Assembly (NCBI RefSeq): GCF_017255185.1
Contig: NZ_JAFKCZ010000020.1
Span: forward strand, 1 to 64,000
Direction of reading: 5' to 3'
Length of the DNA: 64,000 nucleotides
Origin: Parahaliea mediterranea
GTDB lineage: Bacteria > Pseudomonadota > Gammaproteobacteria > Pseudomonadales > Halieaceae
Numbering within the stretch: position 1 is the stretch's first letter; each line of letters opens with the position of its first letter. The position numbers and the translations under genes are program-made. Shown here piece by piece: positions 56,715-64,000 of this stretch. The notes below the pieces were generated by a model, which did no database searches, was not told the origin of the DNA, and was given only the letters and a program-made list of their open reading frames with translations.

Positions 56715-57921
56715 CCTGCTGCTGTTCGCCCTGCTGTTTGCCGCCATCGGCATTGGCTGGTACATGGGGCGGCGCAGCCGCGCGGTGCCGGCCCAGGGCG
56801 CCGCGAAAGATTTACCCAGCCAGTATTACCGCGGCCTGAACTACCTGCTCGACGGTCGCCCCGACGGTGCGGTGGATGCTTTCATCGACGCCCTGGAGGT
56901 CAACAGCGAAACCCTGGAGACCCATATCGCCCTGGGTAATCTGCTGCGCAAGCGCGGCGAGGTCGACCGGGCGATCCGCATCCACCAGAACCTGCTGGCG
57001 CGGCCCAGCCTGCCGCGGGTCCAGGTCCACCAGGCCCACCTGGAACTGGCCCGGGACTATATCAGCGCCGGCCTGCTGGACCGGGCGGAGCGCCTGCTGC
57101 TGGACCTGGTCAAGGAGTCCCCGGAGCAGCGCAGGGCCAGCCAGCGCTACCTGCTGGAGATTTACCAGAGCGAGCGGGAGTGGCCGCAGGCCATCGACGT
57201 GGCCACCGCGCTGCTGCCGCGCAAGTCGCTGCTGGGGGGGCAGGCCGAGGAGCCCTGCGGCGCGCAGAAGCAGCCGGTGAGCGTGGCATTGGCGCACTAC
57301 TACTGCGAGCTGGCGAGCGACAAGCGCGATGCCGGTGAGCTGGTGGAGGCGGCCCGCTTGCTGCAACAGGCCCTGGTGTACGATCGGCAGTGTGTGCGCG
57401 CCTCGATCATGCAGGGGGAGGTTGAGTACGCCGCGGGCAATTACAAGCAGGCGGTGAAAGCCCTGCGCCGGGTGCGACAGCAGGACCCGGACTATATCCC
57501 CGAGACCATTGCCACCTTGCGCAAGAGTTACCGCGAGCTGGACGATCACCGCGCCCTGCGCACTTACCTCAAGGATTGCCTGGCGGCGAATCCCTCGGCG
57601 CCGCTGGTGCTGGCGGTTGCCGAGGACTTGCGCGAGGCGGAGGGCGCCGACGCCGCGGCGGAGTTCCTGTCGGAACAACTGGCGGAGCGGCCTTCGCTGC
57701 GCGGCCTGGCGCGCCTGATCGCCCTGCAGATGGACGAAACCCGCGGCCGCGTGCGTGACAATCTCAGCCTATTGCAGGTGCTGGTGGATCGGCTGATCGC
57801 CGAGCGGCCGGCCTATCGCTGCGGCCACTGTGGTTTCGCCGGCCGACAGCTCCACTGGTACTGCCCCGGCTGTAAGCACTGGGGCACCATCAAGGCCATT
57901 CGCGGCACCCGGGTGGATTGA
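56707..57921 (+). CDS. lapB: Lipopolysaccharide assembly protein B
   Basis: 404 residues. One N-terminal membrane helix (about 2-18, ending GWYMGRRSR), nine or so tetratricopeptide repeats (about 35-350) and a C-terminal rubredoxin-like metal site (CGHCGF and CPGCKHW). LapB targets LpxC to FtsH and so balances lipopolysaccharide and phospholipid synthesis. The GTG start at 56707 lies inside the lapA end. Confidence 0.95.
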   Translation: MNDLLLFALLFAAIGIGWYMGRRSRAVPAQGAAKDLPSQYYRGLNYLLDGRPDGAVDAFIDALEVNSETLETHIALGNLLRKRGEVDRAIRIHQNLLARPSLPRVQVHQAHLELARDYISAGLLDRAERLLLDLVKESPEQRRASQRYLLEIYQSEREWPQAIDVATALLPRKSLLGGQAEEPCGAQKQPVSVALAHYYCELASDKRDAGELVEAARLLQQALVYDRQCVRASIMQGEVEYAAGNYKQAVKALRRVRQQDPDYIPETIATLRKSYRELDDHRALRTYLKDCLAANPSAPLVLAVAEDLREAEGADAAAEFLSEQLAERPSLRGLARLIALQMDETRGRVRDNLSLLQVLVDRLIAERPAYRCGHCGFAGRQLHWYCPGCKHWGTIKAIRGTRVD

Positions 57922-57991
57922 TCGCCCCGGCAAGCGGGCGCTGGAGACCACCGGGCGGGCCGCAACGTTATTCGCAACAAGAGGAAACCCC

Positions 57992-58681
57992 ATGACATCC
58001 CCGATACTGGTCGCCCTGGACTTCCCCGACACCGCACCGGCAGTGGCCCTGGCCGAGCGCCTGGCGCCGGAGCTGTGCCGCTTGAAGGTGGGCAAGGAAC
58101 TGTTCACCCGCGGCGGTCCGCAACTGGTGGAGCGCCTGCAGGGCATGGGTTTTGAAATCTTCCTGGATCTTAAATTCCACGATATTCCCAATACCGTAGC
58201 CGGCGCGGTGCGCGCGGCGGCGGACCTGGGGGTGTGGATGGTCAATGTGCATGCCGGGGGCGGGCGGCGCATGATGGAGGCGGCCGTGCAGGCCCTGCGG
58301 CCCTACGAAAAGCCGCCGCTGCTGATCGCGGTGACCGTGCTCACCAGCATGTCCGACGAGGACCTGGCTGAGTTGGGTTACGGCGAAAGCGCCGCCGAGC
58401 GGGTGCGGCGCCTGGCCGCGCTGGCCCAGGACTCGGGGATGGACGGGGTGGTCTGCTCGGCGCTGGAAGCGCGGGACCTGCGTACCCATCGCGGTCCCGA
58501 TTTCTGCCTGGTCACGCCGGGCATACGGTTGGCGGGGGACGACGCGGGCGACCAGCGGCGGGTGGTGACCCCGGCGCAGGCCCTCGCCAACGGCTCCGAC
58601 TACCTGGTGATAGGGCGCTCCATCACTGGCGCCGATGATCCTCTGGCGGCGCTGGAGAGGGTGCACGCGGAAATCGCGTAA
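57992..58681 (+). CDS. pyrF: Orotidine 5'-phosphate decarboxylase
   Basis: 229 residues, TIM barrel. The catalytic D-x-K-x-x-D array is in [12 protein letters not shown]; the phosphate-binding loop includes VTPGIRL and IGRSIT near the end. It makes UMP. GAGGAAA lies before the ATG at 57992. lapA-lapB-pyrF is a conserved order in gammaproteobacteria. Confidence 0.97.
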   Translation: MTSPILVALDFPDTAPAVALAERLAPELCRLKVGKELFTRGGPQLVERLQGMGFEIFLDLKFHDIPNTVAGAVRAAADLGVWMVNVHAGGGRRMMEAAVQALRPYEKPPLLIAVTVLTSMSDEDLAELGYGESAAERVRRLAALAQDSGMDGVVCSALEARDLRTHRGPDFCLVTPGIRLAGDDAGDQRRVVTPAQALANGSDYLVIGRSITGADDPLAALERVHAEIA

Positions 58682-58786
58682 CATCAAATACGCCCGCGGC
58701 GGGGCGCGCGCAGCCCCCGCCTGCTAGGCTCTTACGTGGTACGGATGCCTGCAAGGACGCAGCCCTCGTAAATGGAGATTACCATC

Positions 58787-59170
58787 ATGAAGCACTCGAT
58801 TCTCAGCCCTCTGGTGTCAGTCGCGGCCCTTGGCGGCCGTCGTCTGGCAATGTTTGTCCGATCCACCTCGCTGGCCACCGCGCTGGCGGTGCTGGCCGGT
58901 TCATCGCTGCTGTTGCCCGCCGCGCCGTCGGTCCTGGCGCAGGAGATGGCCCAGGCGGCACAAGCGGCGCCGTCGACGGTGAACATCAATACCGCGGATG
59001 CCGAAACCCTGGCCGGCACCCTGAGCGGCATCGGCTTGTCGCGAGCCGAGGAAATCATTCGCTACCGGGAAGCCTATGGCCCCTTCAAGTCGATCGATGA
59101 ACTGGCCGACGTGAAGGGCATCGGGCCGGCTACCCTCGACAAGAACCGTGCGGTCATAACACTGGAATAG
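58787..59170 (+). CDS. ComEA-like helix-hairpin-helix protein
   Basis: 127 residues. A long N-terminal region with a hydrophobic signal (about 28-50, cleavage near VLA-QE) is followed by a double helix-hairpin-helix DNA-binding domain (about 62-127) with NINTADAETLAGTLSGIG and VKGIGPATLDKNR. Periplasmic ComEA binds incoming DNA in natural transformation and type IV pilus uptake. The n-region of the signal is unusually long (about 28 residues). Confidence 0.87.
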   Translation: MKHSILSPLVSVAALGGRRLAMFVRSTSLATALAVLAGSSLLLPAAPSVLAQEMAQAAQAAPSTVNINTADAETLAGTLSGIGLSRAEEIIRYREAYGPFKSIDELADVKGIGPATLDKNRAVITLE

Positions 59171-59192
59171 CGCCGGCGCATCCGTATCATGT

Positions 59193-59218
59193 GGGGGCTT
59201 CGGCCCCCCTTCGTGTTT
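59193..59218 (+). terminator. Terminator after the ComEA-like gene
   Basis: GGGGGC, TTCG loop, GCCCCC at 59193-59208, followed after a short C/T stretch by GTGTTTT. The stem is strong, the T-run short and offset. Confidence 0.65.
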
Positions 59219-59280
59219 TCGGGCCGGCCGTTTTGGACTGACACGGGGAGAGTGCGGGTGCCATCGAGGCTCGATTCATA

Positions 59281-60201
59281 GTGAAATGCCTGGTAACCGG
59301 GGCCACCGGTTTTATCGGCGGCGCCCTGTGCGCGCACCTGCGCGAAGCCGCGATCGAGCTGGTCCCCGTGAGCCGTTCGGGCGCTTCCCTGGCCGATGGC
59401 AGCCCGACCCTGGCCGCTGACCTGTTCGCCGCGCAAGAGTTACTGCGCGGCGTGGACAGTGTCTGCCACCTGGCGGGTATTGCCCACCAGCGCGCCGCGA
59501 GCGCCGACTACCAGCGCTTGAACGTGGATGCCACCCTGGCCCTCGCCCGGGCCGCCATCGAAGCCGGCGTGCGCCGCTTCGTCTTTGTCAGCAGCGTCAA
59601 GGCCATGGGGCCGGCAGGCGGTGATTCACCGCGCAATGAATCCATGGTGAGCGCGGCGGGCGATGCCTACGGGCGTTCCAAGTGGGAGGCCGAGCGGGGC
59701 CTGTTGGCGCTGTGCGAGGCGTCGGCGATGGACCTCTATATCCTGCGCCCCTGCCTGGTGTACGGCCCGTCGCCCAGGGGCAATCTGCGCCTGCTGGCCC
59801 GCGGCGCGCGCTGGGGCATGCCGCGGCCGCCGGCGGGAGGGGCGCGTTCCATGGTTGGCCTCGACGACCTGACAGCCTTGCTCTGCCAGTTGTTGCGGGG
59901 CGGCCCGGCCGGTGCGCACACCTGGATCGTGAGCGATGGTCAGCGCTACAGCGCGCGCTACCTGTACGACACCCTGCGCGGCGCGATGGGGCGAAACCCC
60001 GGCCCCGAATGGTTGCCGCCGCTTGCCTGGCGCGCCGCCGCCACGCTCCTTGATAGGTTGCTGGGCCAGGAGGCTGGCGCCACCTACGACAAGTTGTTTG
60101 GCACCGAACTCTACGATCACGGTGCGCTGTCGCGCGACCTGGGCTGGCGGCCGCGGCAGACGGTGGCGGATTTGGCCGCGCGCATGGTGGCCTCCCCGTG
60201 A
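59281..60201 (+). CDS. NAD-dependent sugar epimerase/reductase (WbpV-like)
   Basis: 306 residues, extended SDR fold. Rossmann motif TGATGFIGGALC at 7-18, serine in FVSSVKAMGP and catalytic YGRSK. Next to WbpL- and WbpM-like genes it resembles WbpV, which reduces UDP-4-keto-6-deoxy-GlcNAc to UDP-QuiNAc for O-antigen in Pseudomonas. GTG start; its end overlaps the next gene by four bases. A UDP-glucose 4-epimerase-like activity is an alternative. Confidence 0.85.
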   Translation: MKCLVTGATGFIGGALCAHLREAAIELVPVSRSGASLADGSPTLAADLFAAQELLRGVDSVCHLAGIAHQRAASADYQRLNVDATLALARAAIEAGVRRFVFVSSVKAMGPAGGDSPRNESMVSAAGDAYGRSKWEAERGLLALCEASAMDLYILRPCLVYGPSPRGNLRLLARGARWGMPRPPAGGARSMVGLDDLTALLCQLLRGGPAGAHTWIVSDGQRYSARYLYDTLRGAMGRNPGPEWLPPLAWRAAATLLDRLLGQEAGATYDKLFGTELYDHGALSRDLGWRPRQTVADLAARMVASP

Positions 60202-61181
60202 CCCTGTTGTGGTTGCCGCCACTGGCGGCCCTGCTGGCGGTGGCCGCCTGTGGCGCCTACCTGAAGCTGGCGCGTCACTGGCAGTTGCTCGATCACCCCA
60301 ATCACCGCAGTTCCCACAGCCTGCCCACGCCTCACGGTGGCGGCGTGCCGCTCCTGCTTAGCCTGGCGGTGGCTGTGCTTGCGGCCGGCGGGTTCGGCGT
60401 GGCCTGGTCCGCCGAATTGCGCTGGCTGCTGGGCTTTGCGTTGGCGTTGATGGCGCTGGGTGTGCTGGATGACCTGGTCGGCCTGTCGGTACGCTTGCGC
60501 TTCGCGGTTTACGCCCTGTGCTGCCTGGTCGCGGCGGCGCTCCTCATGGCGCCGCTGGGGCCCCTGGCCTGGTGGCTGCTGCTGCCGGTGGGGTTCGCCT
60601 TGCTGTGGGGCTTGAATCTGTTCAATTTCATGGACGGGATCGACGGCATCGCCGCGATACAGTGCTTCATGGCCAGCTGCGCGGCGGCGTTGTTGGCGTT
60701 TTTCCATACCGGTGCCGGGGAGTATGCGCTGTTCTGCCTGTTGCTGGGTTTTTGTCACCTGGGTTTCCTGGCGTGGAATTTTCCGCCGGCGCGGCTGTTC
60801 ATGGGGGATGCGGGCAGTGTGCCCACCGGCTTTTTGCTGGGTGCCCTGGCCGTGTTGGGGGAGGTGAGTGGCGCGCTGTCCGCGGCGACCTGGCTGGTGC
60901 TGTTGGCCGCTTTCGTGGCGGATGCGAGCTATACCCTGCTGCGGCGGTTGTTGCGTGGCGAGCGGATCACCGAGGCCCACCGCGAGCACCTGTACCAGCG
61001 TCTCAGCCGGCGCTGGCACTCCCACCTGGCGGTGGACCTTGCGCTGTTGGCAACGATGGCTTTATGGCTGTTTCCGCTTGCCTGGGCGGTACAGACGTTT
61101 GAACAATACCGATTATTCCTTGTAATTTTGGCCTATCTTCCACCCTTGATATACATGGCGAAATCGGCCGATTTCACGTAA
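60198..61181 (+). CDS. Undecaprenyl-phosphate sugar-1-phosphate transferase (WbpL/WecA family)
   Basis: 327 residues, glycosyltransferase family 4 with about ten membrane segments. Conserved aspartates are in LGVLDDLVGL and NLFNFMDGIDGIAA, and the cytoplasmic HREHLYQRL motif is near residue 260. It starts lipid-linked glycan synthesis by moving a HexNAc-type sugar phosphate to undecaprenyl phosphate. GTG start, coupled to the epimerase gene. Confidence 0.93.
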   Translation: MTLLWLPPLAALLAVAACGAYLKLARHWQLLDHPNHRSSHSLPTPHGGGVPLLLSLAVAVLAAGGFGVAWSAELRWLLGFALALMALGVLDDLVGLSVRLRFAVYALCCLVAAALLMAPLGPLAWWLLLPVGFALLWGLNLFNFMDGIDGIAAIQCFMASCAAALLAFFHTGAGEYALFCLLLGFCHLGFLAWNFPPARLFMGDAGSVPTGFLLGALAVLGEVSGALSAATWLVLLAAFVADASYTLLRRLLRGERITEAHREHLYQRLSRRWHSHLAVDLALLATMALWLFPLAWAVQTFEQYRLFLVILAYLPPLIYMAKSADFT

Positions 61182-61210
61182 TATCCAGGCTCCGGTTCCA
61201 CGCCCAATTC

Positions 61211-63286
61211 ATGCCAAAAGTGGGTCCGGTTTCGGCATTGGGAGTGGGAGGCATTTTGCGCTATCGGCTTGGCAAATACGCGCTGCAGGCATCGTCCGGT
61301 GTGCTCGAAAGCATGCGCGATGGCCTGGAAAAGTTGATAGAGCTGCCCCGCAATATCAAGCAGGCTTTCCTGCTGTCCATCGACATGGTTTTCGTCGCCG
61401 CCGCGATGTGGGCGGCGGTGGCCATACGCTGGGGCCACACCAACTTCCATTTGGGGCTGGTGGAGTATTTCTGCGCGGCATTCACGGTTATTGCCAGCGC
61501 GGTGGTCTTCCTGCGCCTCGGGCTCTACCGCGCGGTCATTCGGTTCATGGGCCAGCAGGCCATCTGGGCGGTTATCACCGCGGTGAGCTATTCCACCCTG
61601 ATTCTCGGCGCCACGGTCTTCTTTACCCGCGCCGAAGTTCCGCGTTCCATGCCCTTTATCTACTGGTGCCTGGCACTGCTGCTGATCGGCGGCTCGCGCC
61701 TGATCGTGCGCGCCTACTACCAGGCCAAACTGCGCTCGATGTCCAAGAACGTGATTATCTACGGTGCCGGGGAGTCGGGACGCCAGTTGCTGACCGCCCT
61801 GCACCACGGCGACCAGTACCGGGCGGTGGTCTTCGTCGATGACGACTCGCGATTGCAGCACTCGGTGATCAACGGCCTGCAGGTGGCGCGGCCGGAGGAA
61901 ATCGCCCAGCTCATCGACCAGCACAATATCACCCAGGTTCTGCTGGCCGTGCCCTCGGCCTCGCCCGAGCGGCGCCGGGAAATCATCGACTCCCTGGTGG
62001 GCCTGCCGGTGCACGTGCGCACGGTGCCCAAGATCAACGAGCTGGTGTCGGGACGCGCGAGCGTCAACCAGATCGAGGACATCGACCTCAACGACCTGCT
62101 CGGCCGCGAACCCGTGCCGCCCTACCCGGAACTGATTGACCGCTGCATTACCGGCAAGGTGGTCATGGTCACCGGCGCGGGCGGCTCCATCGGCTCGGAG
62201 CTGTGCCGGCAGATCCTGATGTCGGGCCCGGATGAATTGCTGCTGCTGGACAATTCGGAGTACGCCCTCTACCAGATCGAACGCGAACTGCAGGAGTTGA
62301 TGTTGGAGCTGGGCGTGCAGGTGGAGATGGTGACGCTGCTGGGGTCGGTCCAGGACCAGCGCCGGCTGGAGACCATCTACCGCACCTTCAAGGTGGAGAC
62401 CGTCTACCACGCCGCCGCCTACAAGCACGTGCCCATGGTCGAGTACAACGTCGCCGAGGGCGTGGCCAACAATGTTTTCGGTACCTGGTACGCCGCCGAG
62501 GCGGCGCGCAAGGCCGGGGTGGAAACCTTCGTGCTGGTGTCCACCGACAAGGCGGTGCGCCCCACCAACATGATGGGCGCGTCCAAGCGTTTTGCCGAAA
62601 TGATTCTCCAGGGCCTGGCCCAGCGCGAGACCGGCACTCGCTTCTGCATGGTGCGTTTCGGCAATGTGCTGGGTTCGTCGGGTTCGGTGGTGCCGCTGTT
62701 CCGCGAGCAGATCGAGGCCGGTGGTCCGGTGACCGTCACCCACCCCGAGGTGTCGCGTTACTTCATGAGTATCCAGGAGGCGGCGCAACTGGTCCTTCAG
62801 GCCGGCGCCATGGGCACCGGTGGCGATGTTTTCGTGCTCGACATGGGTGAGCCGGTGCGCATCATCGACCTGGCCCGGCGTATGATCCGCCTCAGCGGCT
62901 ACGAGATGCAGCACGATGGCCACGGTCCCGGGCAGATCGAGATCGAGTTCATCGGCCTGCGCCCCGGCGAGAAATTGCGCGAGGAGCTGCTGCTGGGCAG
63001 CAATGTCAGTGGCACCGGTCACCCGATGATCATGCGGGCCGAGGAGGAAAGCCTGCCCTACGGGCAGATGCAGCGTTATCTCACCGACCTGATGCACTAC
63101 TGCGATACCATGGACTGCGCTGGCATTACCTCGGTGCTGAGTTCGGCGGTCAGCGGTTTCGGTAGCCACGAGGTGCGCCATGACCACCTGTGGCGCAAGC
63201 AGGGCAAGGTGCCCCGCCAGCCGGCCGTCGCCAAGGTCGCGCCCGTCGGCTCCAACGTGCAGGAGCTGTTTCCCGAAAAAACCTGA
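61211..63286 (+). CDS. UDP-GlcNAc 4,6-dehydratase-type membrane protein (WbpM family)
   Basis: Up to 691 residues. Four N-terminal membrane segments (about 50-160), a first Rossmann domain (about 175-290, VIIYGAGESGRQLL) and the catalytic extended-SDR domain (about 310-600) with TGAGGSIGSELCRQI and STDKAVRPTNMMGASKR, where methionine replaces the usual catalytic tyrosine, as in WbpM. It makes UDP-4-keto-6-deoxy-GlcNAc. A TTG at 61256 has a better ribosome-binding site (GGGAGG) than the ATG at 61211 and may be the true start. Confidence 0.94.
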   Translation: MPKVGPVSALGVGGILRYRLGKYALQASSGVLESMRDGLEKLIELPRNIKQAFLLSIDMVFVAAAMWAAVAIRWGHTNFHLGLVEYFCAAFTVIASAVVFLRLGLYRAVIRFMGQQAIWAVITAVSYSTLILGATVFFTRAEVPRSMPFIYWCLALLLIGGSRLIVRAYYQAKLRSMSKNVIIYGAGESGRQLLTALHHGDQYRAVVFVDDDSRLQHSVINGLQVARPEEIAQLIDQHNITQVLLAVPSASPERRREIIDSLVGLPVHVRTVPKINELVSGRASVNQIEDIDLNDLLGREPVPPYPELIDRCITGKVVMVTGAGGSIGSELCRQILMSGPDELLLLDNSEYALYQIERELQELMLELGVQVEMVTLLGSVQDQRRLETIYRTFKVETVYHAAAYKHVPMVEYNVAEGVANNVFGTWYAAEAARKAGVETFVLVSTDKAVRPTNMMGASKRFAEMILQGLAQRETGTRFCMVRFGNVLGSSGSVVPLFREQIEAGGPVTVTHPEVSRYFMSIQEAAQLVLQAGAMGTGGDVFVLDMGEPVRIIDLARRMIRLSGYEMQHDGHGPGQIEIEFIGLRPGEKLREELLLGSNVSGTGHPMIMRAEEESLPYGQMQRYLTDLMHYCDTMDCAGITSVLSSAVSGFGSHEVRHDHLWRKQGKVPRQPAVAKVAPVGSNVQELFPEKT

Positions 63287-63329
63287 GCTGTTCGCTCATC
63301 CGGCAAACCGAATTACCCAATAGGTTCAC

Positions 63330-64000
63330 ATGACACACTTTGATGTTTTCAATGGCGATGCCGATGGCCTGTGCGCCCTGACCCAGTTACGCAATGCCGA
63401 GCCCCGCGAGGCCACCCTGGTGACCGGGGTGAAGCGCGACATCAAGCTGCTCCAGCAAGTGCAAGCCGAGCCGGGGGCGAAAGTCACGGTGCTGGATGTA
63501 TCCATGGACAAGAACATGCCGGATCTCCAGCGCGTGCTGGAGTCCGGGGCCGAGGTGTTCTACTGCGACCACCACTTCGCTGGCGACATCCCGGAGCACC
63601 CGCGGCTGCAGGCGGTCATCAACACCGCGCCGGACGTGTGCACCAGTCTGCTGGTCAACAACCACCTGGAGGGGGCCTTCCTGGGCTGGGCCGTGGTGGG
63701 TACCTTCGGCGATAACCTGCGGGACAGCGCGCGGCGCATCGCCCGGCCGCTGGGGCTGGACGATGCCAAGTTGGCGCAGCTGGAAAACCTGGGCATTTAC
63801 ATCAACTACAACGGCTACGGCTCCCGCCTGGAAGACCTGCACTTCCCGCCGGAGCACTTGTACCGGTTGATCAGCGCCCACGCCGACCCCTTTGCCTTCA
63901 TGGCGGAGGGCCGCGAGCACTTCCAGAAACTGGAGACCGGGTACCGCGAGGACATGGCCGCGGCCGCCGCCGTGGATCCGGAGTTTCGCGACGACGCCGT
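63330..64000 (+). CDS. DHH-family phosphoesterase (cut by the window end)
   Basis: The first 223 residues of a protein that continues past the window. It shows FNGDADGLCAL (motif I), VLDVSMDKN (motif II) and YCDHHFAGD (motif III, the DHH element), the metal-binding set of RecJ/NrnA-like phosphoesterases. A role in small-nucleotide or nanoRNA turnover is possible. AGG lies eight bases before the ATG, 43 bases after the wbpM-like gene. Confidence 0.88.
   Translation, partial: MTHFDVFNGDADGLCALTQLRNAEPREATLVTGVKRDIKLLQQVQAEPGAKVTVLDVSMDKNMPDLQRVLESGAEVFYCDHHFAGDIPEHPRLQAVINTAPDVCTSLLVNNHLEGAFLGWAVVGTFGDNLRDSARRIARPLGLDDAKLAQLENLGIYINYNGYGSRLEDLHFPPEHLYRLISAHADPFAFMAEGREHFQKLETGYREDMAAAAAVDPEFRDDA

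Noticed and set aside
61133-63187. 684-codon antisense frame over the wbpM-like gene
   Set aside because: No motif or start signal; fully covered by a recognised gene.

Overview
The window is a dense, high-GC chromosomal segment (about 65 protein genes and one tRNA) from a heterotrophic gammaproteobacterium. Gene order around gyrA (mtaD-ubiG-mupP-yciK, then gyrA-serC-pheA-tyrA-aroA-cmk-rpsA-ihfB) and around scpAB (yciI-yciB, PHP phosphatase-yciO-scpA-scpB-rluB) follows the Pseudomonas-type arrangement. The unfused tyrA/aroA, the TonB receptor of the marine type and the acyl-CoA dehydrogenases and ligases fit a marine Cellvibrionales/Halieaceae-like lineage better. That placement is inference from content, not a database result.

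Layout. 1-345: a chain of short perfect palindromes, then a REP-type palindrome array next to a cardiolipin synthase gene. 1.9-3.9 kb: dps, an exported tyrosine phosphatase and a ketosteroid-isomerase homologue. 3.9-7.2 kb: two adjacent acyl-CoA dehydrogenase genes and a divergent SDR, a probable catabolic module. 7.3-13.1 kb: periplasmic S1C protease, DUF1499, EthD-like protein, htpX, and a group of little-known genes (J-domain membrane protein, VWA-like protein, two small proteins). 13.2-18.0 kb: divergent PhoD-type phosphatase and TonB-dependent receptor. 18.0-20.1 kb: rimO-rsmE. 20.3-24.0 kb: AraC-type regulator and a large secreted sugar-lactone-oxidase-like flavoprotein with its own promoter and operator-like palindrome. 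24-30.6 kb: mixed small operons (DUF2244, sulfurtransferase, RluA-type enzyme, methyltransferase, SnoaL-like protein, pdxJ-ppiA, SH3 protein, yciI, yciB). 30.7-35.3 kb: PHP phosphatase-yciO-[REPIN array]-scpA-scpB-rluB. 35.4-42.9 kb: secreted protein, MscS channel, tRNA-Thr(CGT), two acyl-CoA ligases, two SDRs. 43-56.2 kb: ubiquinone/muropeptide genes, gyrA, aromatic amino acid genes, rpsA, ihfB. 56.2-64 kb: a third REP array, lapAB, pyrF, a ComEA-like protein, a compact wbpV-wbpL-wbpM-type glycan locus, and a truncated DHH phosphoesterase gene.

The most distinctive non-coding signal is one family of palindromes (GTAG head plus hairpin GGNNGAAT-TC-ATTCNNCC) in three separate arrays with three different architectures. 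The NN dinucleotide differs between loci and co-varies with its pairing partner, which indicates selection on the hairpin. At each of the three loci the TAG of a GTAG head is the stop codon of the adjacent gene (cls, yciO, ihfB). The GTAG-plus-hairpin layout is that of REP elements mobilised by RAYT (TnpA-REP) enzymes; no RAYT gene lies in this window.

Functional themes: lipid/acyl-CoA (and possibly steroid) catabolism, envelope maintenance (Cls, HtpX, S1C protease, LapAB, MscS, YciB, WbpLM), ribosome and tRNA modification (RimO, RsmE, RluA, RluB, YciO), and chromosome segregation/topology (ScpAB, GyrA, IHF).
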